Of a stretch of 64,000 nucleotides of DNA, positions 21,201-34,477 are shown piece after piece; positions within the stretch are counted from its first letter, which is position 1, and every line of letters begins with the position of its first letter. Both the position numbers and the translations under genes were made by a program. Under the pieces are notes generated by a model, which was given only the letters and a program-made list of their open reading frames with translations, was not told where the DNA came from and searched no databases. Where the stretch lies: NCBI GenBank assembly GCA_017562135.1, contig QEYB01001528.1:124001-188000 (forward strand). Reading direction: 5' to 3'. The stretch is from Dipylidium caninum. Its lineage: Eukaryota > Platyhelminthes > Cestoda > Cyclophyllidea > Dipylidiidae.

Positions 21201-24200
21201 CCATACCACTGAAGGCAACGTCTCAATGAAGTGAAGAGATCTTGCCAATAACCTGCGCTACTTTTGTTGTTAAATGTTGGGGATGTATAATTCGCCCGAG
21301 GGGAGAGTCTACAACCACCCAGCCACTCTTAGGATGGAAAATGAATCAGAAGCGACTCCTTCTCTTATGACCGCATCCGATACATAAGCGTAAGACACGA
21401 CCCTCCGGTACATAAGCTGAAGACTGCTACCTTCCGCTGATAAGGAAATGTCAAAGAGAATATGTGGTCGTGAAGTTCGACTAAGTCACTTTAAATCGGT
21501 CTTTTAGTAGGGGTTATGGGGAACTAGAAAAACCGAATTCAGTCTTTGCTTTTCAAAAATACAACAATGATGTTAACTAGCTCGTTTCCTTACCTTTGTA
21601 GAGGAGAAATAAATACTGTACCGTTGAGTACGTCAGCTATGGCAAACAACTAACAATGGAAAGTTCAAAAACCGAAAGCAGCGATAACAGGCAGACCATA
21701 AATCCATTATGGGGCATGGTGGGGGAGGAGGGAGCTAAAGAATAGGTTTCTTAGCAGTAATCATTTGCTAAGGCATTGCGATTATGATAAACGGGAAGGC
21801 GCGGCATCGATGAGAAGCATAGATTTCTTATATACTCCCTTTGATAAGATCCACGTCAAGTTACAATTAGGGAACGAGAGCTGACCCGTAGCTGAGAAAG
21901 TGAATAACTTAGAAAATCGGGAAATAAATTAGCCAAACTACGTTACCCAGTTATAATTGCCTTTCCCTCATTATAGTATTTGGATTGTATGTGAATAAAT
22001 GTGCGGAGGGTCCCTCCACCATCAGCCTATGGGAATTGGCTTCGTGTTTAAGAAACAGGCGCTCAAACAAGGAAAGAATAATTTTGCAGCGCTATTCTTC
22101 TAATCATAATCAAACTTTGTTTTGCTGAATTCGACAATGACAGGTCAATACAGCGTCATTGACGGTCAGAATAGTTGTTAAAACAGTCGGATGCCTGATA
22201 AAGACATATAAGACGCAAGGAAAGTCGGCTTCCAGGTCGACAAGCTTAGTCATAAAAAAACATGACCAAAAATAAAGGCCATGATACAAAAGAAAAAAAA
22301 TAATTCTATAAAAAGTTATATTGCTGAAAAAAATGGAGGCAAATACTAAGATGCCATGGAAGGAGCGACGTTTTTGCAATTACCTTCTCTTCCTGCACTG
22401 TAAAAAATGGCTTCTGATGCCCCACCAAAGAGCCTCCAGAAACCGCACCAAAACCTTCGGCAGCACAATGTCCATTGCGTCTGATTTGAAAACGTCGCCA
22501 CGCGTTTTGAATTATGAGTGCGGCGGCCACTTTTCGTTGACTTTCAAGGAGATGACTTCGCCACCATTGTTGAATACGCAAGGTTGCGTGCCGAGTACGT
22601 AGAAATGCACAACGTTGCATGGAAGCTCGCCACCACATTTGGATGATGCAGGCGGCAGCTGCACGTTCACGACGAAGTAACAACCAAGAGCGAGCATACC
22701 TTTGGATTACCAGTACGGAGTTAATCTTTGCCTTAGGAAGAAGACGGAGAAGAGTGCTTTGATAGGAGGCTGAGACTTAAGGTCCAAATGAACAGAGTGT
22801 GGGAGGGGGGATTCAGGAAAACAGACAACCGACGATCGGAAAGGCGTACTATTCACTTGTGGTATCTAAATTCTTATTAATATTGTGGAGCTAAGGGCTC
22901 AAGCGTAAATTCTCGCAAAGATTTGCAAAAATTTCCACAAATCAATCAAAGTAATGAATCAGTGAATGAGATGCGCATTATTCCTACTTTACAAAAATGA
23001 TAACTACTACGTTGGAGAGAACATACCTCAACCAGTCTCCTCGCGAAATAAGCTCTAGTCATTGATTGGAGTTGGACAATGAAGTGGAGACGTGCCCGAC
23101 GAGCTAGGATAGTTCGCCATCGCCGCTGGATTATACAAACAGATCGACGTTGGAGGAGAAAATAACGACGTTGCCGATGACTACGCCAGCATCGCTGAAT
23201 AACGACGGCTGCCGAGTGCGCTCGACGAGACATCTGGAAAGCACGACGTGCAAGGAAGCCACGGCAGAGGGCTTGGAGATGAACTACAGTTGCGCGGATT
23301 TGCAGGAATCTGGAAGGGTGGAACCAATAATCAGTGAGTGGCGACACTGAAAAGGGTTGGTCAAAAAATGATGAGAATCATCACAAACGTCGGCTAATAA
23401 ATTGGAAAGTATTTTTAATTAATAATAGTGATTTGGGAACAAATAGTTCAGTGAGTTCAACAGTGTTTTGTCAAAACGGTAGATGGAATGGTTACGAATA
23501 GTGATACAACACAAAAGACATGAGAAAAGCACCAAGTTAAGAAATCCAAAATTAGGAAAAATTCCTACAGATTATTTGAATTGTAAAAATAAAAGGTGAA
23601 CAACCACCTTTGTCTCGCAACTTTTGCTCTCCACATGCCCTGAATAACCACTGCAGCTCTCTCGACCTGCAGCACCCGTTGTTGACGCGCCAAAATCTCT
23701 CTTCGAGCGAGAAAAGCCCTAGCTTGGGATTGAATCTCTATGATGAAGGACTGCTCCTGTCGATAGCGTCGACGCCCCTCCAGCCACGTGCGTACGGAAC
23801 GCTGAATACGCACTGAGGCTTCAAGGACTTTGATGTCCGTATAATTTTCGGTAGTGGTAGAATCAACGTTTTCCTTTGACCCAAAGACAGTAGCACTTTC
23901 AACTTTCTTTACTTCCGCAGAAGAGCTGATAGGTGAAGTATTGGCAGTAGGCAGAAGAGGAATTAGCTTGTGAATAAGGTCCGAGCCTTGTGCAGCACTA
24001 AGAGGAATGCAATAAAATAGATATTTGAAGATTTCTCTCCAAAAAAAGGAAGGAAAAGGAAAGGGAGTAACAAGCATACAGATAGGTCAGAGGAGAAAAG
24101 TGCACATGGAAAGAGTATCAGTAGCATAATACCAAATTCCATAGATGTGTAAAAAAATGAAAGCCTGAAACGATCGCTGTTGGTAACGAGAGAAGGCCGT

Positions 24201-27200
24201 ATGAGATTAAGCAAGAATTCGAATACAGTACGAAGTAAGTATTAGCGTCAGGGAATCATAGTGAGAAGACGAGTGAGTAGACCGACGAATTAAAAACTGT
24301 TGGAGAGACAAAAGAAATGAAATGGCAGGGATTTGAGAACATTTTGTGGATCACTGTACAGTCGAGTAATTTTGCGGCAGCCACAGCAATTAAATCGCAG
24401 AAAGAATTAGCAGATTGAAGAGTCAAATGTTGCTAGAAATAATGGAACCCAATTAGATGTAGGGTTTATGGAAGACAAATGCAAAGACAAGTAGATTTGC
24501 TGTTGGAATTAAACGTTAAAATAAGGAAAAAAAAGGTGAAAGGTACAAGAAAGGAAGTAAAATAGCGATGGTAAGAGGTTTCCACTCATATATTCATAAA
24601 ACTACAAAGTAGATGAGCAAATAGGACCTGACATTCGCCGTTTAACCACTCACCGATTCTGCCTCCAACGGGTCTGAATAATGCGAGCCGCGTGGTCAGC
24701 AACGATGCGACGCAGACGGGAGACACCACCGTCGATGCAGACGAGACGGGAAGCGAGAAAGGCGAGTGTGGCAAGAACGACACCGGGCGGAAGAAGAGCA
24801 CTGCGTCGTGGCTCGTGGACACCCGCAGTGCTTGAGCTCAACGAAACGGTAGTTGTTGTAGTTGGAAGGACATCCCCTCCCACGTTCAGGAGCATCGGAA
24901 CATCACCCAGCTGCGAAAGCTTTAGATCCGCAAGAAATGGTGCTTGAAGGCATTATAACTCGGCTCATTTATTGATAAACCAACTTTAAGATTTCTCACA
25001 AAATCCTCTTATCTACACTTTGTGGACGATGTCTCTCTATTCCAATGCCTATTCGTTGATTATCGTAGGGAAAGACGCTACAATTTAGCGAAATGGACTC
25101 CCTTTTAACAGTCCGTCTGGCTAAGATTTTAAATAAAAAATATGGTAAACAATGTACCAATGCTTTAGAAAATGTCCACAAATTCCTCTACAAATTAGTT
25201 CAATAACCTCTCTAACTTCAACGATCTGAGGATCCATTTCACCATTATTCTTAGACTATTTCAATTTTGACTTCACAACTATCAAAACCACCCTCAAATC
25301 AGTCAGTCCATCCAATCGGGAGCACCATTGACCATGCTTTTAGTATACATTTCATTCAGCCATTCGAGACATCGAAACACAGCTTCTTCGCCAAGCGGCC
25401 AACAAATTACCTGTCTGTTTAAATACCGTGAGAGATGTGAGAACCACCTACCCTGCAGGTAGGGTGGATAGTTTACAAAAAAGATGGGGGGACAACAAAC
25501 TACCGATTGGGATGTTTACTTCTTTTAGTCTCATACTACGGTGAGATTTCATTTCATTCAAGCATTCTACAAATCAGAATCTGAGCAAGCTAATGCGATG
25601 CACCAGGTCAACTAATTATTAAGCATTTAAGTTTCCGAAACAGCAGTGAAAGGATTATTCCCTTACCCTCTGTTGAAAGAGTCGCAAGTTCGCCATATTA
25701 TTGCGCAACAACAAAGTGTGTGGGATATTGGGGTAGAGATGTGCCGTTTGCGTAGTGGCATCTCGAACTAAACGCCGCGGCAAAAGAGTGGGAAGGTAAA
25801 AGTGTAAAAGGTAGCAAAACGCCCGACCGTCTGCAAAGGATTGGTCAAGATTTTCAATCTACAAAAGATTGCACGATCGAATCACACAAATGAGAAGTTA
25901 AAGAACTGGTCGCTTATCCAATAAGTGCCTTAATGGCGAGGAGCCGGTTTCGCTGCATGTTTAATACGACAGTAAAAATTAAAACCGGATGCAATCCTAA
26001 TCTAAGCTATCGACAAGATATCAAGGGGACACGTGAAAACCGATTTAGAAAAGAGATTTTCTCGAAGGCCAACTGAATGCCAATTGACAGCCCCAAAATC
26101 AGAGCGAAGTGCTTACCTTAACGTGTTCGTATCCACCACTGCCACAGACGGCTCTAGCCCACAAAAACAGAGCTCGTTGATTGCATTCCATCTCTACAAA
26201 TGGATCTTTCCCTTTCGCGCCGCCATTAGTGGACAATAATGTTAACAGATTAGACACAAGGGATCCATCGACTTCATGACATGGTGAAGTTTTAGAGGCG
26301 TTGGCAAATAGATTATTATTTAAGTTCACAATCTCGGAGCATAGGGTAGATGGGTCCAGAAGAGCAGTAACTTGAAAGCGGAGAAGTATGAACCAGAGGA
26401 GGGAAAGAGTTTTCGCACGGTGACCATCCACGATGTCGCGCTCAGTTATTGGTTTGCCTGGTCACGAAAACAAGAATGGTGGAGCAGAATCAAAGGAGGT
26501 AGAACAGTTTTTCAAAAAGGCCACAATTTGGGATTAATGGTTTATGAATGAATAAAAAAAAGAGATGATGGACGAAGTAGAGGAATAATTACGTACCTGA
26601 ACTCAATTGACGCGTAAGTCGAAAGGATGTTGACAAATAAATGCAATAAACTCAAGTAAGAAATCATATAGAAGTGTAGCGGTAGGAGAATCGAGGGATG
26701 AATAATAATAGGCAAAAAAGAAAAAAAAGGTAAAATGTATGGCGGATCACTAGACAACAAACTAACGGTAGAGCACAAAGTAAATGGTTAAGGTGAAAAG
26801 AAGTTTAAGAAACGACAGAAAAAGTTCACTTGCTAATCGAAGTTGAGTAGCATAAAAGAGTATAAATGAAGAAAAACCATCTATTCTTAAAAAAAAAACG
26901 GAGAAACAGCGTCTGTTTTGACTTGTACAAGGGTGGGAAAATAGGTCGTCACTCCATAGATTCAACAAAGACTGATGATTAAGTGGATGTCAACTAACCA
27001 GCAGCGGTAAACAAGCCACACTGCCCTCCAACAGCCTTAAATGCTGAGAGAGCCAGTCGCACATTGTGGACCTTCTGTAGCCGACTGATAGCCGGAAAAC
27101 GCACCAAACTTATCAGATTGCCATTATGGGTAGCGAAGACGGCCGGCGCATTTACCAGCAGAAGATCAGCCAATTTTCTAAGATGGAACAAAAAATGTTA

Positions 27201-30200
27201 GAGAGAACACCGTAAACAGAACAGGTGATTAGGGTATATCCTCGTTATTCTAAAACCAGGTTTAGCACAGTCGTCGGGACAAAACGGCATACACAATCAC
27301 TCTTGAAATAATCGGAAAAAACATCTACGCATAAACGGACCATGATATGTTTTTGACTGCAAATATGAACCATTTGTTCACCAAAAAGGAAGAAAGAATC
27401 AAAACCACAGATAAGTTCGTACACTAGTCGAAGTCCATCGCGCAGATCTACGGCGAGGTTAGTAACGGTGAAATCGAACTCATCGAGAGGTTTTTGGACG
27501 ATTGAGAGGTTGGCACCAAGAATGGCCAAACTACGAGCCAAATTTGTCTCCCGTGAAAGGTAGCTGCGTCCGAAGGTGTGGCACACTTCTGCAGAGGACT
27601 AGAAGACGCGAAAAAATCTTTTATGAGCTCATTAGCAGCCTATACGCTAATTAAGATCTTGGACTATGAAAAAGAAAAACGGTTTTTCAAAGGCCTCATG
27701 ACGCACCAATTGTGATAAAACGTAGCATTCTAACAAATGGTAAGTCGGATATCGCATACCTAAAACAAATGACTCAAATATTAACCAAGGGAATTAAGAA
27801 ATTTGGAATTCCTCAGGTAAAACACTACTTAAATCAAAAGAGTCAAAGGATTAGTTTATGTCACGGAATGCTCGTAATTTAAGTTCTGTACAATGGAACG
27901 CAGGAAAGGCATAAAATTACAGTGAGGCAGCCAAGACTAGTAGACTGAGCTTTTGGTGAGATTAAAACTCTGTTTATCAGCTATATGAAACAGCGAAAAG
28001 GCTGACAAAAACGCCAAAGTTAGGTCAAAGATGGATCGAAAACCCCCAGCCCCAAAAAATGCACAACAAGAGGCGGTTATTGAAAAAATAGAAGTATTAC
28101 TTACCTTTACTGACGCAGATATTTTGAAAAGGCACGGATTAAACTGTATGACCTCTTTCGTTTTTGCTTGATCCAACAACCAAATAAGAGTGAGACATCG
28201 TTTAACTACCTGGCGATTATATTGCTCAGTGTAAGAGGGAGCTAAAAATTCCCAGAGATGACTATTTATTCAAAATGTCAGAAAAATTCAAAACGTAATC
28301 TTCCACACATTCACCTCCTTGGTTCTGCCTTGACCTTGAGGATTTCCAGCCTGCGACTAGTGATGCATTATCATCCTCTTGTTCTGCTCCAGTGCCCCTT
28401 TTCTTATTTGCCCTAGGCTTTCGTGACAGCGGGTACACCTCAGGGAAGAGGTATCTGTAGACTTGCTTGCACAACGAGGCTGCCTTCGCTGGAAAAGTCA
28501 TAGGTGTCTCGGGGGACTGGACGAGTTCCCCCAGTATGTCTACACAAGGCGACAGCCAAATTGGAGCATAATGGGATGTAAAAAGGTCACAGACACGAAG
28601 TTGGAGACCTGAAATATGCGGGATAACGAAAAGCGGATCAAAAATTTCGTCGGATTTTCTTGTTCGCAAATTATGGAAACTCATGAAATGGCATATTCAC
28701 TGATCCTGATCGTCTCAATCTAAGCAATTCAATTTTTAGGCCTGAAGATTAGTTAGTTAAAAAAAAAGATGACCAAAATATATACAAAATTGATCTGATA
28801 ATAATATCGATGTCCTCAAAACGAACATAAGATTTGAACTTGGAAATATTTTATTCTTGATCATAAGAAAATAACGGAAATATTTTATTCTTGATCATAA
28901 GAAAATAACGGGCTGACAAGGAGAACCGCCCACGTTAATCGAGAAGGAGACGTTAAGTCTCCATTATTTACTTACCCTTATCAGCTCTAAAATTGAGATC
29001 CTGATTGATCACTAGTTTCTGGCCATCAATCTCGCGCTCAATGCGGTGTGCAGGCGCCGAGAACGATGGGGAATGGACAAGACGTAGAAGAGTTGTACGA
29101 GAGCATCGAGTTCCACCTTCAAAACCGCCACCAGTTACATTAGCCAAGGTAGGGTGAGTAGCGTAGCCTCGGGCAAAAAGATGATTCAGCCAGCTAGTGA
29201 AGCACATTTCGTTGGCCATGGAGAGGGCGGCGGATGCGTCCCAACCGAATATGTTCCCACTAGATGTGGAGTTTATGGTAGAAGTGGCGTGAACATTGCC
29301 GCGTTGTGTGGTGAAGAGGATATTGGTATCTAGAGAAGAATCAAATGCAATATAAAGAGGCCGAGAAAATCAATTGAACAGTCCGGGAGAACCACTAGGT
29401 AATACAGCAGTCAACTACCCAATACCAAGTACGTAACGCACTTCTCTTTACCACAGGAGAGAGAAGGGCGGGTGAGATGAAGGAAGTAGTTTCATCTTCC
29501 GGAGTCCGCTGTAAACCGTTCGCAATGGAGGTTGATCGTCTAGGCGTGTGAAAACCCTCCGCTGCTAAGATCGACACATCGGCGTTCATCAAATCCAAAG
29601 AGTGGGATCGACGGCGATTGCGATTGGCAGTAAAGGCAGCTGTAAAAGCGGAGGTAAGATCAAAAATTCACCAATCCTTCGGTCATTACCATTTTTTAAC
29701 ATGTCCACTAAGTGGCCACTAAAATCAGAACTTCATTTTAACTACGTCGTCAAGATAGAGTAAGTTTAGTATTAAAATATATGAACATATTATGGGTGAT
29801 TAGCCATAAATAACAAATAAGCATCCCGAAAAATATGCTCGTACCTTCCGAAAATGCTAAATGATTCTAATACAATATCTCCAAAGCATTACATGTTTGT
29901 TAGGACCACCGATGTTCTATGTTAATAACTTGTGACTAAGAAGGTTTGAAAATAGAAAAAATAAATAGGACGTAAATAAATTATTATGATGCACGCAATA
30001 CACTGAGACTGGGACCGCGATAATAAGTAAATTGAAAAAATGCGTTAAAGAAAAATAAATTTGCAAAGACGTATGAGAACTATTCCAACTTTTCATGAGA
30101 ATTTGAATAGATTACAACACAAATTAGTGATTGAGCACCGACTAGCTTTCAGAATTATGCTCCTTACGTTCTAACGATGATGATATATGCAACCGAGACT

Positions 30201-32001
30201 TTTGTGTAAATTACAGTGGCGAAAAATTTGGAAATTGTCAACGGGTTTGCCAACAATTGACTAGCCAGAATATCATAAAATGAAATCAGCGACGTTCTAA
30301 ATGGGTTCTGCATTGAGTAAGTTAAAATTACCCCTTTTTGCCAGATATTACAAGGTAAATTTTCCCGTCTGATAGCACGTAATTACTCTGACTTAGTTAA
30401 GCTTAACTGGCGCCTATGCGTAGGAAAAATAGACGAAAAAAGAGCACTCTATGACGACTGACTACCTAGTGACCATGTTTATAGGGATTAATTGTCTACT
30501 GAACCAACGAACCAAACGCTCGAAGCTCCACTGAAGAAGACATTCGACCTCTCTCTTCAGCAACAAGGGAAGCTCTGGTAGATAGGAAAGGCCGAAGTTT
30601 CCGTTCCGATGACTCCACCTCATAAGTGTCAGGAAAGTGTGACGTCGAAATACGTGTTTCACATTGGCTGGTTGTTTTTTTAAGATTTAAGTTAGGAAGA
30701 GAGAGAGGCGGCGAAAAGGGAATTTGTGTTGCATCCTGGAGGGAAAACAAAAAAAATATAGAGAAGTTAAGTTGATACAAAACAACGAAATATGAACCAA
30801 TGCAATTTAATAAATTAATAGATTACACACCTATGCTCCAACAGAGACCAAAATAAGACCCCTCTTTTCAGCTACCAAAAACAAAGATAGGTTTTGCGTT
30901 ATGATACATTAAAAACTCTACGGTGACTGAGAGAATTAGAAATTACTAGATTCATGAGTATGATTATTAAATTGGACTAAGTCGACCTGCCTCATTGAGA
31001 GAATTTTGGTTATGGCCAAGGATAGGATTGGCAGAAGAATGGCATGAGTTGTCGTTTCTTGTCTGCTAAAACTCCAGAAAGTTTTGGTCATTAAACGTTA
31101 TTAAGGTCAAACGACATCCACACTAACTCACCAAAACCTCGCGGGGCTTTTTCCATATTTTTTTACTACCCACAGTAGGCTGCTTTACTCTGGAAGCAAC
31201 GATTATTGCTTCCACTACAGCTGCACCATTTAGTCGGAACTGAATAACATGGCGAAGAGAGGTGAGTTCGTAAATGTCCCCATGCAAAGCCGACGACAAA
31301 GGATTCGGTTTGGGAATCCAAACTACGCGAAGAAGACGCTCGCCGCGAGCTTCCAAATGAATGGATTCGCAGTTCGAAAGATTGATCGGGGGAATTGAAA
31401 AATCCACGAGAGCTTGAGTTTCAGGGTCCGGTAGGTTCTCCACATTTTCTTTCGTAGTAAAGACCCAAAAAAGTGAAAAGTCGTTGGCCGTTGGATAACG
31501 CTTGCAATGAACCTGAAATATGTATAAACGTTACAAAAAGTTAATAATCCGAATCAAGTAGAAAACTACTTACCGTCACAGGTGCGGAATGAGGGTTTCG
31601 CAAACGTAAATACCGAGTCGTTGGCAAACCAACAGTTAGCGATTCTCCAAAATCAACTACAGCGCGTTTGGAAAAGGGGGCCAGCTTAAGATTGTCAGAG
31701 ATTATTACGAGGTTGGAAGGGGAGGAAAAGGAGGTATTCGACGAACTGAAAACCTATACCAGACAAAGGTTGAACTAATAATTGCGATAGCAAAAATGAA
31801 AAAAATATGGCGGCCTACGTTTTCATTTTCATTATAGAAATCCCAAGGTTGTTCAGCAGTATTGGAGAGCCGCAGCGGGTGTGGTTTCTGCCATTGCTTC
31901 GGGCCTACGATGTAAATAGAATATTCAGCCCATTAAAGACAGACGTGTGTACGGGTAAAACGTAATACCGACCAAGAAAAAACTCCCTCATTTGGGGCCA
32001 T
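18235..32001 (-). CDS. ASPM: Abnormal spindle-like microcephaly-associated protein (ASPM/Asp), about 1,640 aa, 20 exons
   Basis: ASPM binds microtubule minus ends at spindle poles and orients mitotic spindles. Exons, 5' to 3': 32001-31953, 31904-31819, 31753-31574, 31512-31132, 30735-~30508, 29639-29433, 29329-28976, 28608-28315, 28241-28105, 27598-27423, 27177-26999, 26457-26117, 25858-25667, 24910-24654, 23997-23608, 23309-23027, 22731-22384, 21029-20741, ~20217-19909, 18480-18235. Phases agree except at the two approximate borders. Domains: ASH, residues about 75-225 (VVDFGESL, RLLRVVWIPKP); a MANEMCFTSWLN block about 430; CH1 about 600-760 (LDEFDFTVTNLAVDLRDG, FPAISRLQKVHNVRLALSA); VDGHRAKTLSLLW; CH2 about 840-1000 (FADGRAFCYLLHFY); 14 IQ motifs about 1010-1440 (e.g. 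IIQRRWRTILARR); C-terminal CNRSV plus VAVLLNLATAANRARIA as in vertebrate ASPM. Far fewer IQs than human. The start exon rests on phase alone. Confidence 0.93.
28843..28910 (+). repeat. Tandem duplication of a 34-bp unit inside an ASPM intron
   Basis: GGAAATATTTTATTCTTGAT plus CATAAGAAAATAAC occurs twice head to tail with no visible difference between copies. It lies in the intron between exons 8 and 7 of the ASPM model and touches no exon. Confidence 0.9.
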
Positions 32002-34477
32002 ATTAAAGTCAAACAAAACGTTTGTTCAAGGAGATAACAACCCAAACAAGCACCTCAATTTGCGTTGTGATACCGAAACATACGTTTAACATTATTACAA
32101 CGGAAAGAGTAGGGGGGGTCAAGAAAACTACGAAATCACTACCATTTCCACCAGCTGAAAACACCGCGACTGTGACCGTCAATCTGATTTCAAGGAAATA
32201 GCAAACCAAATAATTAAAACTAATACAGTTGATATGTGACTGCGAGCACCGTAAACAACATTATCTCTTACTAATGCACTTTGGAGATATAATTTTATTG
32301 ATCAAGTTTTATGTGTCATCTTAATGTTACACGCGGCGTGATTTTCCAAATTAATACATAATTTTTAACGAATTTAAGCTTCACTAGCTTTCACAAGTGA
32401 CTGTGTACAAATTAAACGAACGTACGACAGATATAAATCAATTTTAAGCCGATTTACTGAGGAGGTTAAAAGCGCTATAAACCGCACTGACTGCAATTTT
32501 CTGGGTTTCCTTTCTTGTTTTTTATTGTCAGACATACTTTCTCCCCTTGAGCCTACACAATCATTTATTTCCGCGTATAACAGCAAGTGCTCTTTTGTTC
32601 CAAACTTCGTACCGTTTCAGTATTCTCTGAGGCAGGAATTTGGCTATAATAAATACCGAGAAACGCGTCTCCCTCCCCCCCGTCATTAATTTTTAGTAAT
32701 ATGCCACAAAGCATTCGATACCAGAATATGCTTCCTCTTCGACAATGTCGTTTCCCCATTCCTATAAAAGTGTCTTTACTGGATTTACGGCCTAGTCTTC
32801 CAGGAAACTCCAAGATCATCCAATAACAATGTTTCGCACCGTATGGTACGAAATTGCCTCATCCGCAAATTTATTTTTAGATCAAGTGCTGCTCGCATAA
32901 GCCGCAAGGCCGTGAGAAATCCACAGATCAAGTAATAAATCCATAAGAAACCGACTGCGATCACAGGACTTTGTTTGTGTGTGTGTGGAGAAACAGGGAA
33001 GGGAAACTCATTAAATTCTAACACATGAAAAATTGGCGGACAATAGTGATAACGAGGCGGGGAAGAGGTCCGAAGTAAATGCTCGAGGTAAGGAGGAATG
33101 GGGACCACCAGGCTGCTTATAGTTGTCTAGCAGCATTCAGATACAGTCGATTTGCGCCAGCTCGTGATGTCGGATTCATAAAAGACCTTCCTATTGATGA
33201 GGTTAAACCTAAAATTCAGGCCAAAAATTTGAGTTGAAGGACATAATTATGAGGTAAAATAAAGGATTATTTGCTTGTTTTGCAAGGCTTTTGGAAATAC
33301 GCTTTCCGAAGGATGTTTTCGAATCATCCGTGTTGGTATTTAGCCGAAGCTAAACTACGTCCTAGAAGACAAACACACTACGCCCTCAACTTTTACCACC
33401 TTTTAACATCAAGAGGAAGCCCTGATACGAATGACTGAAGTCACCACAAATAACAATAGAATCTCGGTTTGGTGTTCATCAAGGAAGTCAAAAAAAACCT
33501 TGAAAGGGGACTCTGTATTAACAGTATTGAGATCGAGTTTAGATAGTCTAAGTATTCCTCACTCCCCTTATGCTTTTAAGCGACCTATGACACCAATTAC
33601 CAAAAAGAGGAACTATCAAAGAAACCAGAAGTGCTACTGCCAATTAATTGCTTCATTTAGTCGCAAATTTGAGGAGTGTGTGAGTTCTCATTGATGTTAC
33701 CACAAAAGGCACAAGACAGCCTCTCTATTTTAAGGTTTTAAGATAATTACGATATTTGTTAGTTGTTTCAATCGGGAAAGCCCTAGTAGGATGTAATATG
33801 TGCCAGACGCCATGAGATTCCGGCCCCAGAGTATATTTTATGAATTCATTGAAGTGAATTATTGTCGATCTTCCATTCCAGCCTGAAAAGTGGAATTTCA
33901 TGTAACAATTATCCACCTTTAGTGACTGAGGAAATCACTTTTATCATCTTAACTAGTTAAACAAAGTGACGTTGGGATTTTTAAAGGTTTGTTCTCTGTC
34001 TTTCCACCTCCTATCGACAGTCATATATTTCGGAAAAGCGGATTCACCGCTCCAAATATTATCTTTGCACTCCACGGATCAACGAAATCCCTTATTATAA
34101 ATGAATTTACTAAAGTCAAAAGGCCTCCTTTCATAACCAGTGCGAAACAGCTTATATCCGCAAGAAATAGACGCATAGTTTAAAAAGTTAATCGACGATT
34201 TAAGTGGTGTAGTCTAGTAAAATTAGTTGGTTGTTGGGCTAACCGCGCATTTTGTCATCACTTTCGCCTCACACTGCTTCTCCAAGTCCTTCTGTATAAA
34301 TGTAATTTGATCGTTGAAAAAAGAACAGAAAACCGTAACTAAGACAAAAGGATGTCATTTTCCCACTACCACTTTAAATAACAAGGTAACGGTGTTGGTT
34401 TTGTCAAAAATTCGACCCACACTTTTAAAACTTACGATAGTTTAAGGCCGAGTCATCCACTGACAATGGCAAAGTTA
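32002..34477. other. Intergenic between ASPM and the membrane-protein gene
   Basis: Both flanking genes run on the minus strand, so this should hold the 3' UTR of the right gene and the promoter of ASPM. I see no convincing TATA box or further exon. The short open frames are AT-rich and unremarkable. Confidence 0.5.
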
